In this document: positions 50,059 to 59,056 of the stretch, piece by piece
How positions within the stretch are numbered: the first letter of the stretch is position 1
Layout: every line of letters begins with the position of its first letter
Assembly (NCBI GenBank): GCA_024102795.1
Contig: JAGFJK010000334.1
Span: forward strand, 1 to 64,000
Source of the DNA: Pirellulaceae bacterium
GTDB lineage: Bacteria > Planctomycetota > Planctomycetia > Pirellulales > Pirellulaceae
Length of the DNA stretch: 64,000 bases
Direction: 5' to 3'
Position numbers and translations under genes: made by a program
The notes under the pieces: generated by a model
Databases searched by the model: none
Seen by the model: the letters and a program-made list of their open reading frames with translations, nothing else
Told to the model about the DNA's origin: nothing

Positions 50059-51000
50059 TTACATCCCCAGTCCGCCGAACAGCGGCGTGGACAGATAACG
50101 CTCGCCCAGACTGCACATGATCGTCACGATCCGCTTGCCGCGGTACTCCGGCCGGGCAGCCACCTGGGCGGCCGCCCACATGTTCGCGCCGCTGCTGATG
50201 CCGGCCATGATCCCCTCGTACCGGGCCAGTTTGCGGCCCCATTCAAACGCGTCTTCGTCGTCCACCGTGATCACTTCGTCGACCAGCGACGTGTCGAGAT
50301 TGCCGGGAACAAAGCCGGCGCCGATCCCCTGGATGCGGTGCTTGCCCGGCTTGCCGCCGCCAATCACGGGCGAATTCTTCGGTTCGACGGCGATCGCCTT
50401 GAAGTCGGGGTTCAACTTCTTCAAGCATCGGGCCACGCCCGTGATCGTGCCGCCCGTGCCCACACCCGCCACGATCGCATCGATCCGGTGGCCGCTGTCC
50501 TCCCAGATCTCGGGACCCGTCGTCGCCTCGTGGACCGCCGGGTTCGCCGGGTTCTCGAACTGCTGCGGCATCCAGGCCCCGTCCTGCTGCTCGACCAGCT
50601 CCTGCGCCCGCCGAATCGCCCCCGGCATCCCCTCGGCCGCGGGCGTCAATTCCAGGTTCGCGCCCATCGCCCGCAACAAGGCCCGCCGCTCCAGCGACAT
50701 CGATTCGGGCATCGTCAGCGTCAGCTTGTAGCCCTTCGCCGCGCAGACAAACGCCAGGGCAATCCCCGTGTTGCCGCTGGTCGGCTCGATCACGTGGGTC
50801 TCCGGATGCAGGATGCCGTCCCGCTCGGCCGCCTCGATCATCGCCACCCCGATGCGGTCCTTGACGCTGTTGAGCGGCTGGAAGAATTCGCACTTGGCAA
50901 ACACGGTCGCCTGGCCCTCGGGCAGCAACCGGTTGATGCGAATCATGGGCGTGTCGCCGATGGCGGCCGAGGCGTTGTCGTAGCACTTGTTGCGGGGCAT
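50059..51000 (-). CDS. cysK: Cysteine synthase A (O-acetylserine sulfhydrylase)
   Basis: 313 residues. PLP-dependent formation of cysteine from O-acetylserine and sulfide. The PLP lysine is Lys47 in NSVKDRIG, and the phosphate-binding loop PTSGNTG lies at 73-79; GVGTGGTITGVAR binds the cofactor phosphate. The C-terminal extension is like CysK rather than cystathionine beta-synthase. It heads a two-gene unit with the hybrid kinase, six bases apart. cysH lies elsewhere at 13610. Confidence 0.95.
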   Translation of the reverse strand: MPRNKCYDNASAAIGDTPMIRINRLLPEGQATVFAKCEFFQPLNSVKDRIGVAMIEAAERDGILHPETHVIEPTSGNTGIALAFVCAAKGYKLTLTMPESMSLERRALLRAMGANLELTPAAEGMPGAIRRAQELVEQQDGAWMPQQFENPANPAVHEATTGPEIWEDSGHRIDAIVAGVGTGGTITGVARCLKKLNPDFKAIAVEPKNSPVIGGGKPGKHRIQGIGAGFVPGNLDTSLVDEVITVDDEDAFEWGRKLARYEGIMAGISSGANMWAAAQVAARPEYRGKRIVTIMCSLGERYLSTPLFGGLGM

Positions 51001-51168
51001 GGTGATTCCTCCGTGCGAAACCTAAGGGGACCTGGGAGTCGGATCCGCCCCCCAGTATAGCCATTGGCCCCCCGCGCACAACAGGCAAGAAAACGGTAGG
51101 GCGGGACCCGCCGGCGAGTCCCGCCCTGGAAACTTTCGCGTCGCTCTGGTTCCAATCGCCAGCGGGAA

Positions 51169-51744
51169 CTACTTGCTCTCCAGCTCCCGCTCGATCATCT
51201 CCACCACCGTCTCGGACGTCGGCTTCGTGCGCGGTTCAAAACGGGCGATCACCTTGCCGTGACGGTCCAGCAGAAACTTCTCGAAGTTCCAGGACACCTT
51301 GCCGGCGCCCTTCGGTTCGGTCTCCAGCGCCGTCAGGTACTTGTACAGTTCGCAGGCCCCGTCGCCGTTCACGTCGACCTTGGCCAACATGTCAAACTTC
51401 ACGCCGTAGTTCTGGGTGCAGAATGCCGAAATCTCCTTCTCGGTCCCCGGCTCCTGACCGCCAAACTGGTTGCAGGGAACTCCCAGGATCGCCAGCCCCT
51501 TCTCGGCGTACTTCTCGTGCAGCTTCTGCAGGTCGGCATACTGCGGCGTCAACCCGCACTCGCTGGCCACGTTCACGATCAACACCACCTTGCCCGCGTA
51601 CTTCTTCAGATCGACGGGCTTGCCATCCAGCGACTTCATCGTGAAGTTCAGCGCCGCCGGCGCGTCCTTGTCAGCCGCCTCCACCGAAGTCGTCATCGCC
51701 AGAACTCCCAGCGCCAGCAAACCCGCGGTAACGCATCGCCACAT
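51169..51744 (-). CDS. Secreted glutathione peroxidase family protein
   Basis: 191 residues with a signal peptide (about 1-23, ending VEA). Thioredoxin-fold peroxidase: peroxidatic Cys63 in NVASECGLTPQY, the PCNQFGGQEPG block with Cys91 and Gln97, and WNFEKFLLD with Trp152-Asn153, giving the Cys-Gln-Trp-Asn set. Cysteine rather than selenocysteine. The family often uses thioredoxin as reductant. Export suggests periplasmic peroxide defence. Confidence 0.93.
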   Translation of the reverse strand: MWRCVTAGLLALGVLAMTTSVEAADKDAPAALNFTMKSLDGKPVDLKKYAGKVVLIVNVASECGLTPQYADLQKLHEKYAEKGLAILGVPCNQFGGQEPGTEKEISAFCTQNYGVKFDMLAKVDVNGDGACELYKYLTALETEPKGAGKVSWNFEKFLLDRHGKVIARFEPRTKPTSETVVEMIERELESK

Positions 51745-51835
51745 GATGGATTTCTCCTTGCAGTTTCGAACTCACGTTTCCCAACACAGTTCCGTGCACA
51801 CCGGCCCATTGTAACACGCCGCCGCGGTGAGCAAA

Positions 51836-52321
51836 GTCGCCTTTCGCTCCGCGAAAGTAGCGCCGCTGCGAGATATCGCTTAGTCGCCAAGGTCACCGTT
51901 CACGGCGTTTCGTCACGAAGATCGGCGCCAACCCCACAAATCACTTCCGGCTCCCTCCCCGCTTCGGGGAGGGCTGGGGAGGGGTCTTTGGGGCTGATGA
52001 GGATAACGCGATACACCGCGACCGTGAACGACGCGATCTCGTGACATTCGAGAAAATGCCATTGGCAACTTCTGCCTATGCAGACACATTGCCCGCAGCG
52101 ACGTGAGTATTTTCTGTTCGAAGTCGAGCGGACTCGGCGGGTAGTAGCTGAGTTTGGACCAGGTGATGAAGAGCCCCTCCCCAGCCCTCCCCGAAGCGGG
52201 GAGGGAGCCAGCGGGACTGGTTTGTTTGCTCGCTGCCGATCGGAATGTCGAATCCCCGCGAACGGTTACGCTGCCGGGACTCGTGCGCGGCGCGCGCTAC
52301 TTTCGCGGAGCGAAAGGCGAC
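51836..52321. mobile_element. 486-bp element bounded by perfect 28-bp inverted repeats
   Basis: 51836-51863 and 52294-52321 are exact reverse complements (outer ends GTCGCCTTTCGC). Inside lies inverted-arm element copy 3. No coding sequence is supportable inside, so if mobile it is non-autonomous. A single related arm occurs at 33363-33385. The right end is 12 bp from the oxidoreductase stop. No target-site duplication was recognised. Confidence 0.55.
51947..52211. repeat. GC-rich inverted-arm element, copy 3 (265 bp)
   Basis: Left arm 51947-51988 and right arm about 52169-52211, inverted, with the CCCCGCTTCGGGG palindrome. Shares with copy 1 the interior TGGCAACTTCTGCC and the GTAGCTGAGTTTGGACCAGG block next to the right arm. 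Confidence 0.75.
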
Positions 52322-52333
52322 TATCCGACCACC

Positions 52334-53644
52334 CTACAGCGTCCAGCCTTTGCGGTACTCCTTGTGAATGAATTGCTGAGCGTCCGGGGCATTGGTGACC
52401 CGCAGGTTCTCCGCGTCCCACTCCAGCTTCTTCCCGCTGCGATAGGCCACGGTGCCCAGCAACACGGCCTCGGTCAGCGCCCCGGAATAGTCGAAGTTGC
52501 AGGTGGTGGGCGTCCCCTGGCGAATCGCCTCGATCCACTCGCGATGGTGCCCGACCGAGGCGGGAATCGATGCCGGCGGCGGCTGGAAATCGGCGAACTT
52601 CTCGGCCGGCAGCAGCACGTGCCGGCTGTAGTCCGACAGGATCATGCCTTCGTCGCCGATGAACAACTGGCCGCTGTTCCAGTTCAGCGGCTGGCCGGCG
52701 GAGTCCTTGAGCGTTGCCAGGATATCCGGACGGCGGCCGCTGTCGTACCAGGTCAGATGCACCGGCGGCAGGTCCCCGCGCGCCGGATACTCGTAATCCA
52801 CAATGCACCACGCCGGCGTGCTGACCGGATCATATGGCGGGCCCTGAGCGGCAATCGTCGTGGGATGCCGCAAGCGCAGCGCCCAATGGGCAAGATCCAT
52901 GTAGTGGCAACCGAAGTCGCCCAGCGCTCCGGTGCCGTAGTCCCAGAAGCTCCGCCACTTGAACGGATGCACGCCCTCGCTGTACGGTCGCTCGCTGGCC
53001 GGCCCCAGCCACAAGTCCCAGTTGAGCGAATCGGGGGCCGCGGTGCCCAGCGTAAAGGTCGCGCCGCTGTACTGCGCGCCGGCCCACACGTGCGCTCGGC
53101 GGACCGGACCGATCACTCCCCCCTGGACCAGCTCGACCACGCGGCGATAGTTGTCGCCGGCGTGAATCTGAGTTCCCATCTGGGTCGCCAGCTTGCCGGC
53201 CGCCGCCAGGTTGGCCAGCGTCCGCGCCTCGTACACCGTATGCGTCAGCGGTTTCTCGCAGTACACGGGCAGCTTCAGCCGCAACGCCATCGCCGCCGCC
53301 GGCGCGTGGCTGTGGTCGGGTGTGCTGACCAGCACGCCGTCCAGCTTGTCCGCCTCCCGTTCCAGCATCTCCCGGTAGTCGCGGTACTTGCGGGTCTGCG
53401 GGTAACGAGCGGCCGCCTGGTCCAGAAAACCCGCGTCCACGTCCGCCAGGGCCACGATGTTCTGGCTGGCCACCGCCGACAGATTCCCCCCGGCCCTGCC
53501 CAGCACGCCGATCGAGGCCAGATTCAAGCGTTCGTTGGGCGACGTGGGATCCGCCGCTCGAGACACGCCGCTATGGTAGCCCCAGGCCAAGGCTGTACCG
53601 GCCGTGGCGGAAAGGAATTGACGACGATTCCAACGAACAGCCAT
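52334..53644 (-). CDS. Gfo/Idh/MocA family oxidoreductase with Tat signal
   Basis: 436 residues from ATG 53644, preceded by AGGAGGAG. NRRQFL at 6-11 and the following hydrophobic stretch form a twin-arginine signal. The NAD(P)-binding domain starts NLASIGVLGRAGGN, an altered GxGxxG. The family signature EKPLTHT lies at 130-135 and the catalytic region GALGDFGCHYMDLAHWAL follows. These exported oxidoreductases are expanded in Planctomycetes and are thought to act on sugars or sugar acids; the substrate is unknown. Confidence 0.92.
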   Translation of the reverse strand: MAVRWNRRQFLSATAGTALAWGYHSGVSRAADPTSPNERLNLASIGVLGRAGGNLSAVASQNIVALADVDAGFLDQAAARYPQTRKYRDYREMLEREADKLDGVLVSTPDHSHAPAAAMALRLKLPVYCEKPLTHTVYEARTLANLAAAGKLATQMGTQIHAGDNYRRVVELVQGGVIGPVRRAHVWAGAQYSGATFTLGTAAPDSLNWDLWLGPASERPYSEGVHPFKWRSFWDYGTGALGDFGCHYMDLAHWALRLRHPTTIAAQGPPYDPVSTPAWCIVDYEYPARGDLPPVHLTWYDSGRRPDILATLKDSAGQPLNWNSGQLFIGDEGMILSDYSRHVLLPAEKFADFQPPPASIPASVGHHREWIEAIRQGTPTTCNFDYSGALTEAVLLGTVAYRSGKKLEWDAENLRVTNAPDAQQFIHKEYRKGWTL

Positions 53645-53833
53645 GAGACAGCTCCTCCTGTATGCGTCCGAGTCGATGGCGAACCGGGAAAACGCGAGTT
53701 CCCGGATGGCGGGCCAGCGCGAAGTTCGAGCCACGAGGGGTCCGTCGTCGCTTGTCCCGCGCACGTAGCGTGCGCTACTCCGCCGGGCTCGTCAATCGCC
53801 CGCCGCGGGTTTCGACGCCGCGCGATCGGAGCC

Positions 53834-55477
53834 TCAGGCGGCTCCCGGCGAACTCTCGCCCGTCAGCAGATCGTCCGTCTGCCGCAGCTTGTCGCTCAGC
53901 CCGCTGGCCAGGTTGCGGTACAGGATGACGCCGATATCCGGCCGGCGGCGAACCAGGTCCATCCACTGCTCGTGGCTCATCACGGCCGCGGCCACCTCGT
54001 CCAGCGCCCGGGCCGTGGCCGAATGCGGCCGCCGCTGCAACAAGGCCCGCTCGCCCAGGCAACTGCCCGCTTCCAGCCGAGCCAGCGGTCGGTCCGATCC
54101 GCCAGCCGTAATCGCTATCGAACCGCGCAGCACCAGATACACCAGCCGCCCGCACTGGCCGTGCTCGACGATCGTCTCTCCCGGCTGAAACGTCTCCAGG
54201 TGGCAGATGGACGCCAGGCACCGCGCCTGCTCCTCGGTCAGCTCCGCCAGCAGCGGCATCCGTCCGGCGGCCTGCACCACTTCGGGCAGCACGGCCGCGT
54301 AGGTGAAGCTGCCCACCACCAGTTCGACCAGCGCCCGCGTTTCCTCGATCGGCTCGACATTGCTGAAATCGGTCGGCACCAGCAGTTGCGACATCCTCGC
54401 CACGTCCAACCGCTCCACTCGGTGAAAGACCATCCCCGGAATGTAGGCCGATGGAAGAAAACCGAGTTCCAGCAAGGTGCGCTGCATCCGCGGCGAGTAC
54501 GCACTGACGTCCACTTCCACGTACCTGGCCTTCCACTGTTCGCGGCACCGCCGCAGGACCTGGCATAACAGAAAGCGGATCGGCCGGTCGCTGAGCGAGA
54601 TCAATTCGAAAATCCGCACGGCCCGGTCCAGATCGTCCACCAGGCACCCAACCGCTCCCACGATCTGGCCTTGGCTGCGAGCCAGCAAGTAGGTGGAATG
54701 CCGCGCCCGCAGCTTGAACATCCCATAATGCAATCGCATGGGACCGAAGATCTCCCGCTTGCTCACCCGCCCCCGCTCCAGCCTCAGCAGCGCCGCGTAG
54801 CCTTCCGCCGTCAGTTCATCCAGCTCAAACTCCTCCTCGTGCGGATACGGCGCGGCGTGCGAATCAACAACCAGGTCCGGCGACAGGCCGCAGTTGGCCA
54901 GCACCATGTCACCCAACGGAAACAGCTCGGGAATGACGTGCGGATGATTCCGCCGCAACTGCAGCGAGTCGCAGAAATACCGCGCGCAGACCAGCGAACT
55001 CTCGCGCCGCGCGAACTGCTGGTTCATCGGCAGCAGGCCGATCGGAGCAAAGCCGTGATGCACGGCGATCTTCTGCGAATACGGGTGGTTCACCCGCGGT
55101 TCAACCAGCCCCACATGCAGCCGCTCACGCACCCGTTCCAGCCGTCCCTCCATCAACTGTCTGCCCAGACCGCGGCCCTGGCTGTCCGGGTGCACCGCCA
55201 GACGCCCAAACTCGCCCACCAGATCCGCGTACGCTCCAATTTGCAACAGCACGGACGCCGTCCCCAGAACCCGCCCACTGTCGGCGTCCTCGGCCACCAG
55301 CAGCAGATTGTCGTCCGAGTACAGCAGCTTCTTCAGTTGCTCGACGTCGTAATACGCCGGATACGCGTAGTGCGTGCCATAACACGCCAGGAAGATCTCG
55401 CGGATCGCCGGCAGGTCGCGGTCTTCGGCCTGGCGAATGGTCACGGAGCCGGGAGTTGGCGCGTCGCTGGTGGTCAT
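53834..55477 (-). CDS. GNAT acetyltransferase fused to C-terminal cyclic-nucleotide-binding domain
   Basis: 547 residues from ATG 55477. Residues about 12-170 are a GNAT domain with HPDSQGRGLGRQLM (GRGLG at 101-105). Residues about 220-370 look like a second, degenerate GNAT fold (YLLARSQGQIVGAVGCLVDD, LLELGFLPSAYIPGM). Residues about 420-540 form a cNMP-binding domain (FQPGETIVEHGQ, GSCLGERALLQRRPHSAT). The phosphate-cassette Gly475-Glu476 is kept, but the Arg usually after Pro484 is His485, so cAMP binding may be changed or lost. The order is opposite to mycobacterial Pat. Confidence 0.88.
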   Translation of the reverse strand: MTTSDAPTPGSVTIRQAEDRDLPAIREIFLACYGTHYAYPAYYDVEQLKKLLYSDDNLLLVAEDADSGRVLGTASVLLQIGAYADLVGEFGRLAVHPDSQGRGLGRQLMEGRLERVRERLHVGLVEPRVNHPYSQKIAVHHGFAPIGLLPMNQQFARRESSLVCARYFCDSLQLRRNHPHVIPELFPLGDMVLANCGLSPDLVVDSHAAPYPHEEEFELDELTAEGYAALLRLERGRVSKREIFGPMRLHYGMFKLRARHSTYLLARSQGQIVGAVGCLVDDLDRAVRIFELISLSDRPIRFLLCQVLRRCREQWKARYVEVDVSAYSPRMQRTLLELGFLPSAYIPGMVFHRVERLDVARMSQLLVPTDFSNVEPIEETRALVELVVGSFTYAAVLPEVVQAAGRMPLLAELTEEQARCLASICHLETFQPGETIVEHGQCGRLVYLVLRGSIAITAGGSDRPLARLEAGSCLGERALLQRRPHSATARALDEVAAAVMSHEQWMDLVRRRPDIGVILYRNLASGLSDKLRQTDDLLTGESSPGAA

Positions 55478-55484
55478 GGGGGAA

Positions 55485-55503
55485 AGTTGTCAGTTGTCAG
55501 TAA
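55485..55503. repeat. Short AGTTGTC simple repeat
   Basis: AGTTGTCAGTTGTCAGTAAT lies immediately upstream of the GNAT-cNMP start. Same unit as at 9590. Confidence 0.6.
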
Positions 55504-55731
55504 TCAGGGGAGGCGAGGTGGTGTGACTTGGGTGGATGACTGGTGGTTGGATTGAGTGATTGTCGGCAAGTCGCCGCGTCGCGTGGGCCATGTGGCCACA
55601 TGGCCAGGGGACTGTCCCGCGGCGCTCGTCGTCTCGGCCGTGACCGGCAGCAACAGCGCGCGGGACCGCTCAGGTGTGCCGCCGAGCCGCGCGCCGGGCG
55701 GACCCTGCAAGTCAGGTTGCGGAACCCGTTT

Positions 55732-56424
55732 TCAATCCACCGCCCGCAACCATTCGAACTTCCACACCGGGTTGCCGCACAGCGGACACTGTTCGCCGTT
55801 GTCCAGCGGCCGACCGTGGCATTCCCGGCAGTCCACGATATGGGGCAGGATGGCGATCTGCTTGTTCCGGGCGTCGGCGGCCGCCAGGTGATCGCCAAAC
55901 GCCAGGTCGGTCGCCAGCCGAACCGCCAGCGGGAACAGGCGGTACAGAATCAGCGGCGCCTTGGACGCTTCGGGGGCCGAACGAACCAGCACGCCGACGA
56001 AATCCAACCGGCGTTCGCTGCGCTCCTCTTCCAGATAGTGAGCCAACCGCTGGCGAACCGGTTCGTGCTGCGCGAGATCCCCCAACCGCAACCGGCTGAG
56101 CCACTCGCGATACCAGGCGTGATCCCGCACGTAGCCCCGGTCGCGGATCTCCTCGCACGACACGGCGACCTGGTAGATCTCGATCTCGACTTTGGTGTTG
56201 GCCTCCATCTTCTGCAGGCCCTTCAACGACACGGGCGACAGCATCGAATCGCTGCCGTAATACCGCTCCACGTCCTCGTGGATGCGGGTGAACAGAGCGG
56301 AACGCAGCGCGCTGAAGCCGAACGAAAGACTGTTGGCCACCCGCACGCCTGCGTCACCTTGTTCGTGATCGTCAAATTCCGCGGCCGCGTCGGCGCGGCG
56401 CGAAACGCACTCCTGTAGCGACAT
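55732..56424 (-). CDS. Hypothetical protein with C-terminal zinc ribbon
   Basis: 230 residues from ATG 56424. No signal peptide or membrane segment. The first 190 residues are mostly helical with many charged residues; I do not recognise a family. The C-terminus has Cys199/Cys202 and Cys213/Cys216 (CRECHG, CPLCG), a likely zinc ribbon, ahead of the Trp-rich VWKFEWLRAVD. The 254-bp gap upstream of the GNAT-cNMP gene shows only the short repeat. Confidence 0.7.
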   Translation of the reverse strand: MSLQECVSRRADAAAEFDDHEQGDAGVRVANSLSFGFSALRSALFTRIHEDVERYYGSDSMLSPVSLKGLQKMEANTKVEIEIYQVAVSCEEIRDRGYVRDHAWYREWLSRLRLGDLAQHEPVRQRLAHYLEEERSERRLDFVGVLVRSAPEASKAPLILYRLFPLAVRLATDLAFGDHLAAADARNKQIAILPHIVDCRECHGRPLDNGEQCPLCGNPVWKFEWLRAVD

Positions 56425-56593
56425 GACCCGCTCCTCCTCCGCTCAGCCAGTCCTCTCGGCACCGGCGCTGGTGTGGGGCCGCCCGAACCTTCAACCTACA
56501 GCCTGGCAGACCTTCGTGCAAAGGGCGCGCCGGACGAGCGGCAGGGGGCGCGGGTTGTTCTCGGAAAAGACCTCCGCTCGCTCCGGGCGACTT

Positions 56594-56947
56594 TCAGGCC
56601 GGCGGTATATAGCGGTTGGTCAGCTCGGCGTAATCCTCCCGCACGGGGCTGAACACGTCCAGGACCACGGCCGGCCCGCCGACCGCCACCGCCCGGTGCG
56701 GGACGTGGGGCGGGATCAGAAACATCGCCCCCGCCTCGACCAACCGCGTCTCGTCGCCGATCGTCAACTGCAACCGCCCGCGCAGCAGGATCCCGCCCTG
56801 CTCGTGCGGATGATGATGCAACGGCACCTCGGCGCCCTCGTCCATCTCCAGATACGACAGCATCAGATGCTCGCCGTACGGCGTCCTCATCCGGCAACCC
56901 GGCACCGGCTCGATCGGTTGATAGTCCTGAATGTCAATGAATGGCAT
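56594..56947 (-). CDS. Cupin-domain protein
   Basis: 117 residues. Single cupin barrel: motif 1 PLHHHPHEQGGILLRG with the metal-binding His cluster and Glu, motif 2 GAMFLIPPHVPHRAV. A small metal-dependent enzyme or binding protein; the ligand is unknown. It starts three bases after the decarboxylase beta-subunit stop and is surely the last gene of that operon, which suggests a link to its substrate or regulation. Confidence 0.9.
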   Translation of the reverse strand: MPFIDIQDYQPIEPVPGCRMRTPYGEHLMLSYLEMDEGAEVPLHHHPHEQGGILLRGRLQLTIGDETRLVEAGAMFLIPPHVPHRAVAVGGPAVVLDVFSPVREDYAELTNRYIPPA

Positions 56948-56950
56948 GAT

Positions 56951-58144
56951 TTACCTCGCCAGTTGCGACCAGAGCACGCCGGCGGCGATCGCCGAACCGA
57001 TCACACCCGCCACGTTCGGGGCCATGGCGTGCATCAGCAGAAAGTTCTGCGGATCCTCCTCGCGCCCCAGGATGTGGGCCACCCGAGCGGAATCGGGCAC
57101 GGCCGAGACGCCCGCGGCCCCGATCAACGGGTTGATCTTCTCCCGCAGGAACAGATTCATGAACTTCGCGAACAGCACGCCGCCCGCCGTGGCCACCGCG
57201 AACGAGACCGCTCCCAGAACGAAAATCATGATCGACTTCGTCTGCAGGAAGTACTGGGCCGTCGTGCTGATCCCGACGCAGAACCCCAGCAAAATGGTCA
57301 CGATGTCGATCAGCGCCGTGCGGGCCGTGACCGCCAGACGCTCGGTCACCAGGCATTCCTTCAGCAGGTTGCCGAAGAACAGCATGCCGATCAGCACCAG
57401 GGCTCCCGGAGCCAGCAGCGCACAGATCAGAAAAGCCGCGATCGGAAAGACAATCCGCTCGCGGCGCGACACGGTCCGCGGCCGCTTCATGCGGATCCGC
57501 CGCTCGGCCCGCGTCGTCAGCAACCGCATGATCGGCGGCTGAATCACGGGGACCAGGGCCATGTACGAGTAGGCCGCGATGGCGATCGCCCCCAGCAGGT
57601 CCGGCGCCAACCGCGAGGAGAGGAAAATGGCCGTCGGCCCGTCCGCGCCCCCGATGATCCCAATCGCGCCGGCTTCCTGGGGCGTGAACCCCAGCAGCAG
57701 CGCTCCCAGGAACGTCAGGAACACGCCCAGTTGGGCCGCCGCGCCGAGCAGCACCAGCTTGGGGTTGGAGAGCATCGTCGAGAAGTCGGTCATGGCGCCG
57801 ATGCCCAGGAAAATCAGCGGTGGAAAAATCCCCTTCTCGACTCCCACATACAGATAGCGGAGCACGCCCCAATCTTCCAACCGCTCCAGCGACAGCAGGC
57901 CGCCGTCGGGCGCCGCCGGATCGTAAATACCCAGGATCATGCCCGCGCCCGCCGGGATGTTGCCCACGATCACCCCAAACCCGATCGGCACCAGCAGCAA
58001 CGGTTCGTAGTGCTTGGCGATGGCCAGATAGATGAATGCCAGCCCGATGGCGATCATCAACAGGTTGCCGACGGCCAGACCCGGAAAGGCCGTGGTGTGG
58101 ATCAGTTGCCAGGCTTTCTCGGCCAGGTACTCGCTCGCGTTCAT
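56951..58144 (-). CDS. Sodium-translocating decarboxylase beta subunit (OadB/MmdB/GcdB)
   Basis: 397 residues, about ten membrane segments. This subunit releases CO2 from carboxybiotin and pumps Na+ outward. Family hallmarks are LIFLGIGAMTDFSTMLSNPK, GAIGIIGGADGPTAIF with the Na+-site Asp, and the C-terminal NFLLMHAMAPNVAGVIGSAI. Together with the alpha, biotin and gamma subunits upstream it forms a complete decarboxylase pump. Confidence 0.95.
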   Translation of the reverse strand: MNASEYLAEKAWQLIHTTAFPGLAVGNLLMIAIGLAFIYLAIAKHYEPLLLVPIGFGVIVGNIPAGAGMILGIYDPAAPDGGLLSLERLEDWGVLRYLYVGVEKGIFPPLIFLGIGAMTDFSTMLSNPKLVLLGAAAQLGVFLTFLGALLLGFTPQEAGAIGIIGGADGPTAIFLSSRLAPDLLGAIAIAAYSYMALVPVIQPPIMRLLTTRAERRIRMKRPRTVSRRERIVFPIAAFLICALLAPGALVLIGMLFFGNLLKECLVTERLAVTARTALIDIVTILLGFCVGISTTAQYFLQTKSIMIFVLGAVSFAVATAGGVLFAKFMNLFLREKINPLIGAAGVSAVPDSARVAHILGREEDPQNFLLMHAMAPNVAGVIGSAIAAGVLWSQLAR

Positions 58145-58187
58145 GCCGTCCTCGATGCCCGCGCCGGGCGATCGCCAACCAGGAAAT

Positions 58188-58619
58188 TCACGGCCGGTCC
58201 CGGCGATGAACCTGGTGCGAAGTGTGCAACTGCATCCGCCCTTCCAACGACCAGCCGAGCTCCTCGGCGGTCAGTCCCCGAATGTGGACCACCCGATGCG
58301 GCCGGCCCATCATCTCCGCCACGGCCGCGGTGATCACGACCACGATCTCCTCCGGCACGTCGCCCTCCGCCGCGGCGGCAACCTCGGCCGCCGAGCTGGA
58401 ACCGGCCGCCAGCTCGCCCCGTTCTTCCGCGACCGGATGCAGCCGGTCCAGCAGCTCGATCAGCCGGGGCAGCAGCGCGATGAACAGGCTGACCAGGGTC
58501 AATGCGACGAACACGACCGCGATACCCATCACGGCCAGCGGCAGCCCGGTGTCCTCCCACAGCGGCGCCCAGGTGATCGGAGCGGGCAGGTTCGCCAGCA
58601 GCGCGGGATCGAGCGGCAT
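58188..58619 (-). CDS. OadG-family (gamma/delta) subunit of sodium pump decarboxylase
   Basis: 143 residues. One membrane segment (about 27-48, GLPLAVMGIAVVFVALTLVSLFI) with the short OadG start, then an Ala/Glu-rich linker and a small soluble domain (PEEIVVVITAAVAEMMGRPHRVVHI). It links biotin protein and membrane subunit. It starts five bases after the biotin-protein stop. Confidence 0.88.
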   Translation of the reverse strand: MPLDPALLANLPAPITWAPLWEDTGLPLAVMGIAVVFVALTLVSLFIALLPRLIELLDRLHPVAEERGELAAGSSSAAEVAAAAEGDVPEEIVVVITAAVAEMMGRPHRVVHIRGLTAEELGWSLEGRMQLHTSHQVHRRDRP

Positions 58620-58624
58620 GGGGG

Positions 58625-59029
58625 CTACTCCAGCACCACGAGCACGTGGCCCTCGACAACCGACGCCCCCTCTTTCACTCCCACCTGCCGCACGGTGCCC
58701 GCCAGGGGAGCGACAATCTGATTCTCCATCTTCATCGCCTCCAGCACGACCAGCGGCTGCCCCTGCCGCACCTGGTCCCCCTCGCTCACCAGAATCGCCT
58801 TGACCACGCCCGCCATCGGGCTGGTCACGGCGCCGGCCTGAGGCGGCGGCGAGGCGCCAGCGGCAGTGGACGCGGGCGAGGTGGACGAAGGACCGGCCGC
58901 CGTCCAGGCCGTCGCACCCGACCTGGCGGACGGCATCGCCCCCGCCGCGGATCCGGCAGCCGGCTCCGTCAGGTCCTCAACCGTCACCTCGTACGACTTC
59001 TTGCCGATCGTGATGCGAAACCGCTTCAT
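58625..59029 (-). CDS. Biotin carboxyl carrier subunit of decarboxylase
   Basis: 134 residues. N-terminal MKRFRITIGKKSYEVTVEDL beta segment, an Ala/Pro/Ser linker, and a C-terminal biotinyl domain with EAMKMEN; Lys100 is the biotin site. Matches MmdC/GcdC-type carriers. The carboxyl group moves from the alpha subunit to the membrane subunit on this biotin. Confidence 0.94.
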   Translation of the reverse strand: MKRFRITIGKKSYEVTVEDLTEPAAGSAAGAMPSARSGATAWTAAGPSSTSPASTAAGASPPPQAGAVTSPMAGVVKAILVSEGDQVRQGQPLVVLEAMKMENQIVAPLAGTVRQVGVKEGASVVEGHVLVVLE

Positions 59030-59056
59030 GGACAGGAGACCCTCGATACATCCCAG

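Noticed and set aside
55497..55731. Small frames between the GNAT-cNMP gene and the zinc-ribbon gene
   Set aside because: Arg/Ala/Pro-rich composition, no ribosome site, no family; typical of chance frames in GC-rich DNA.
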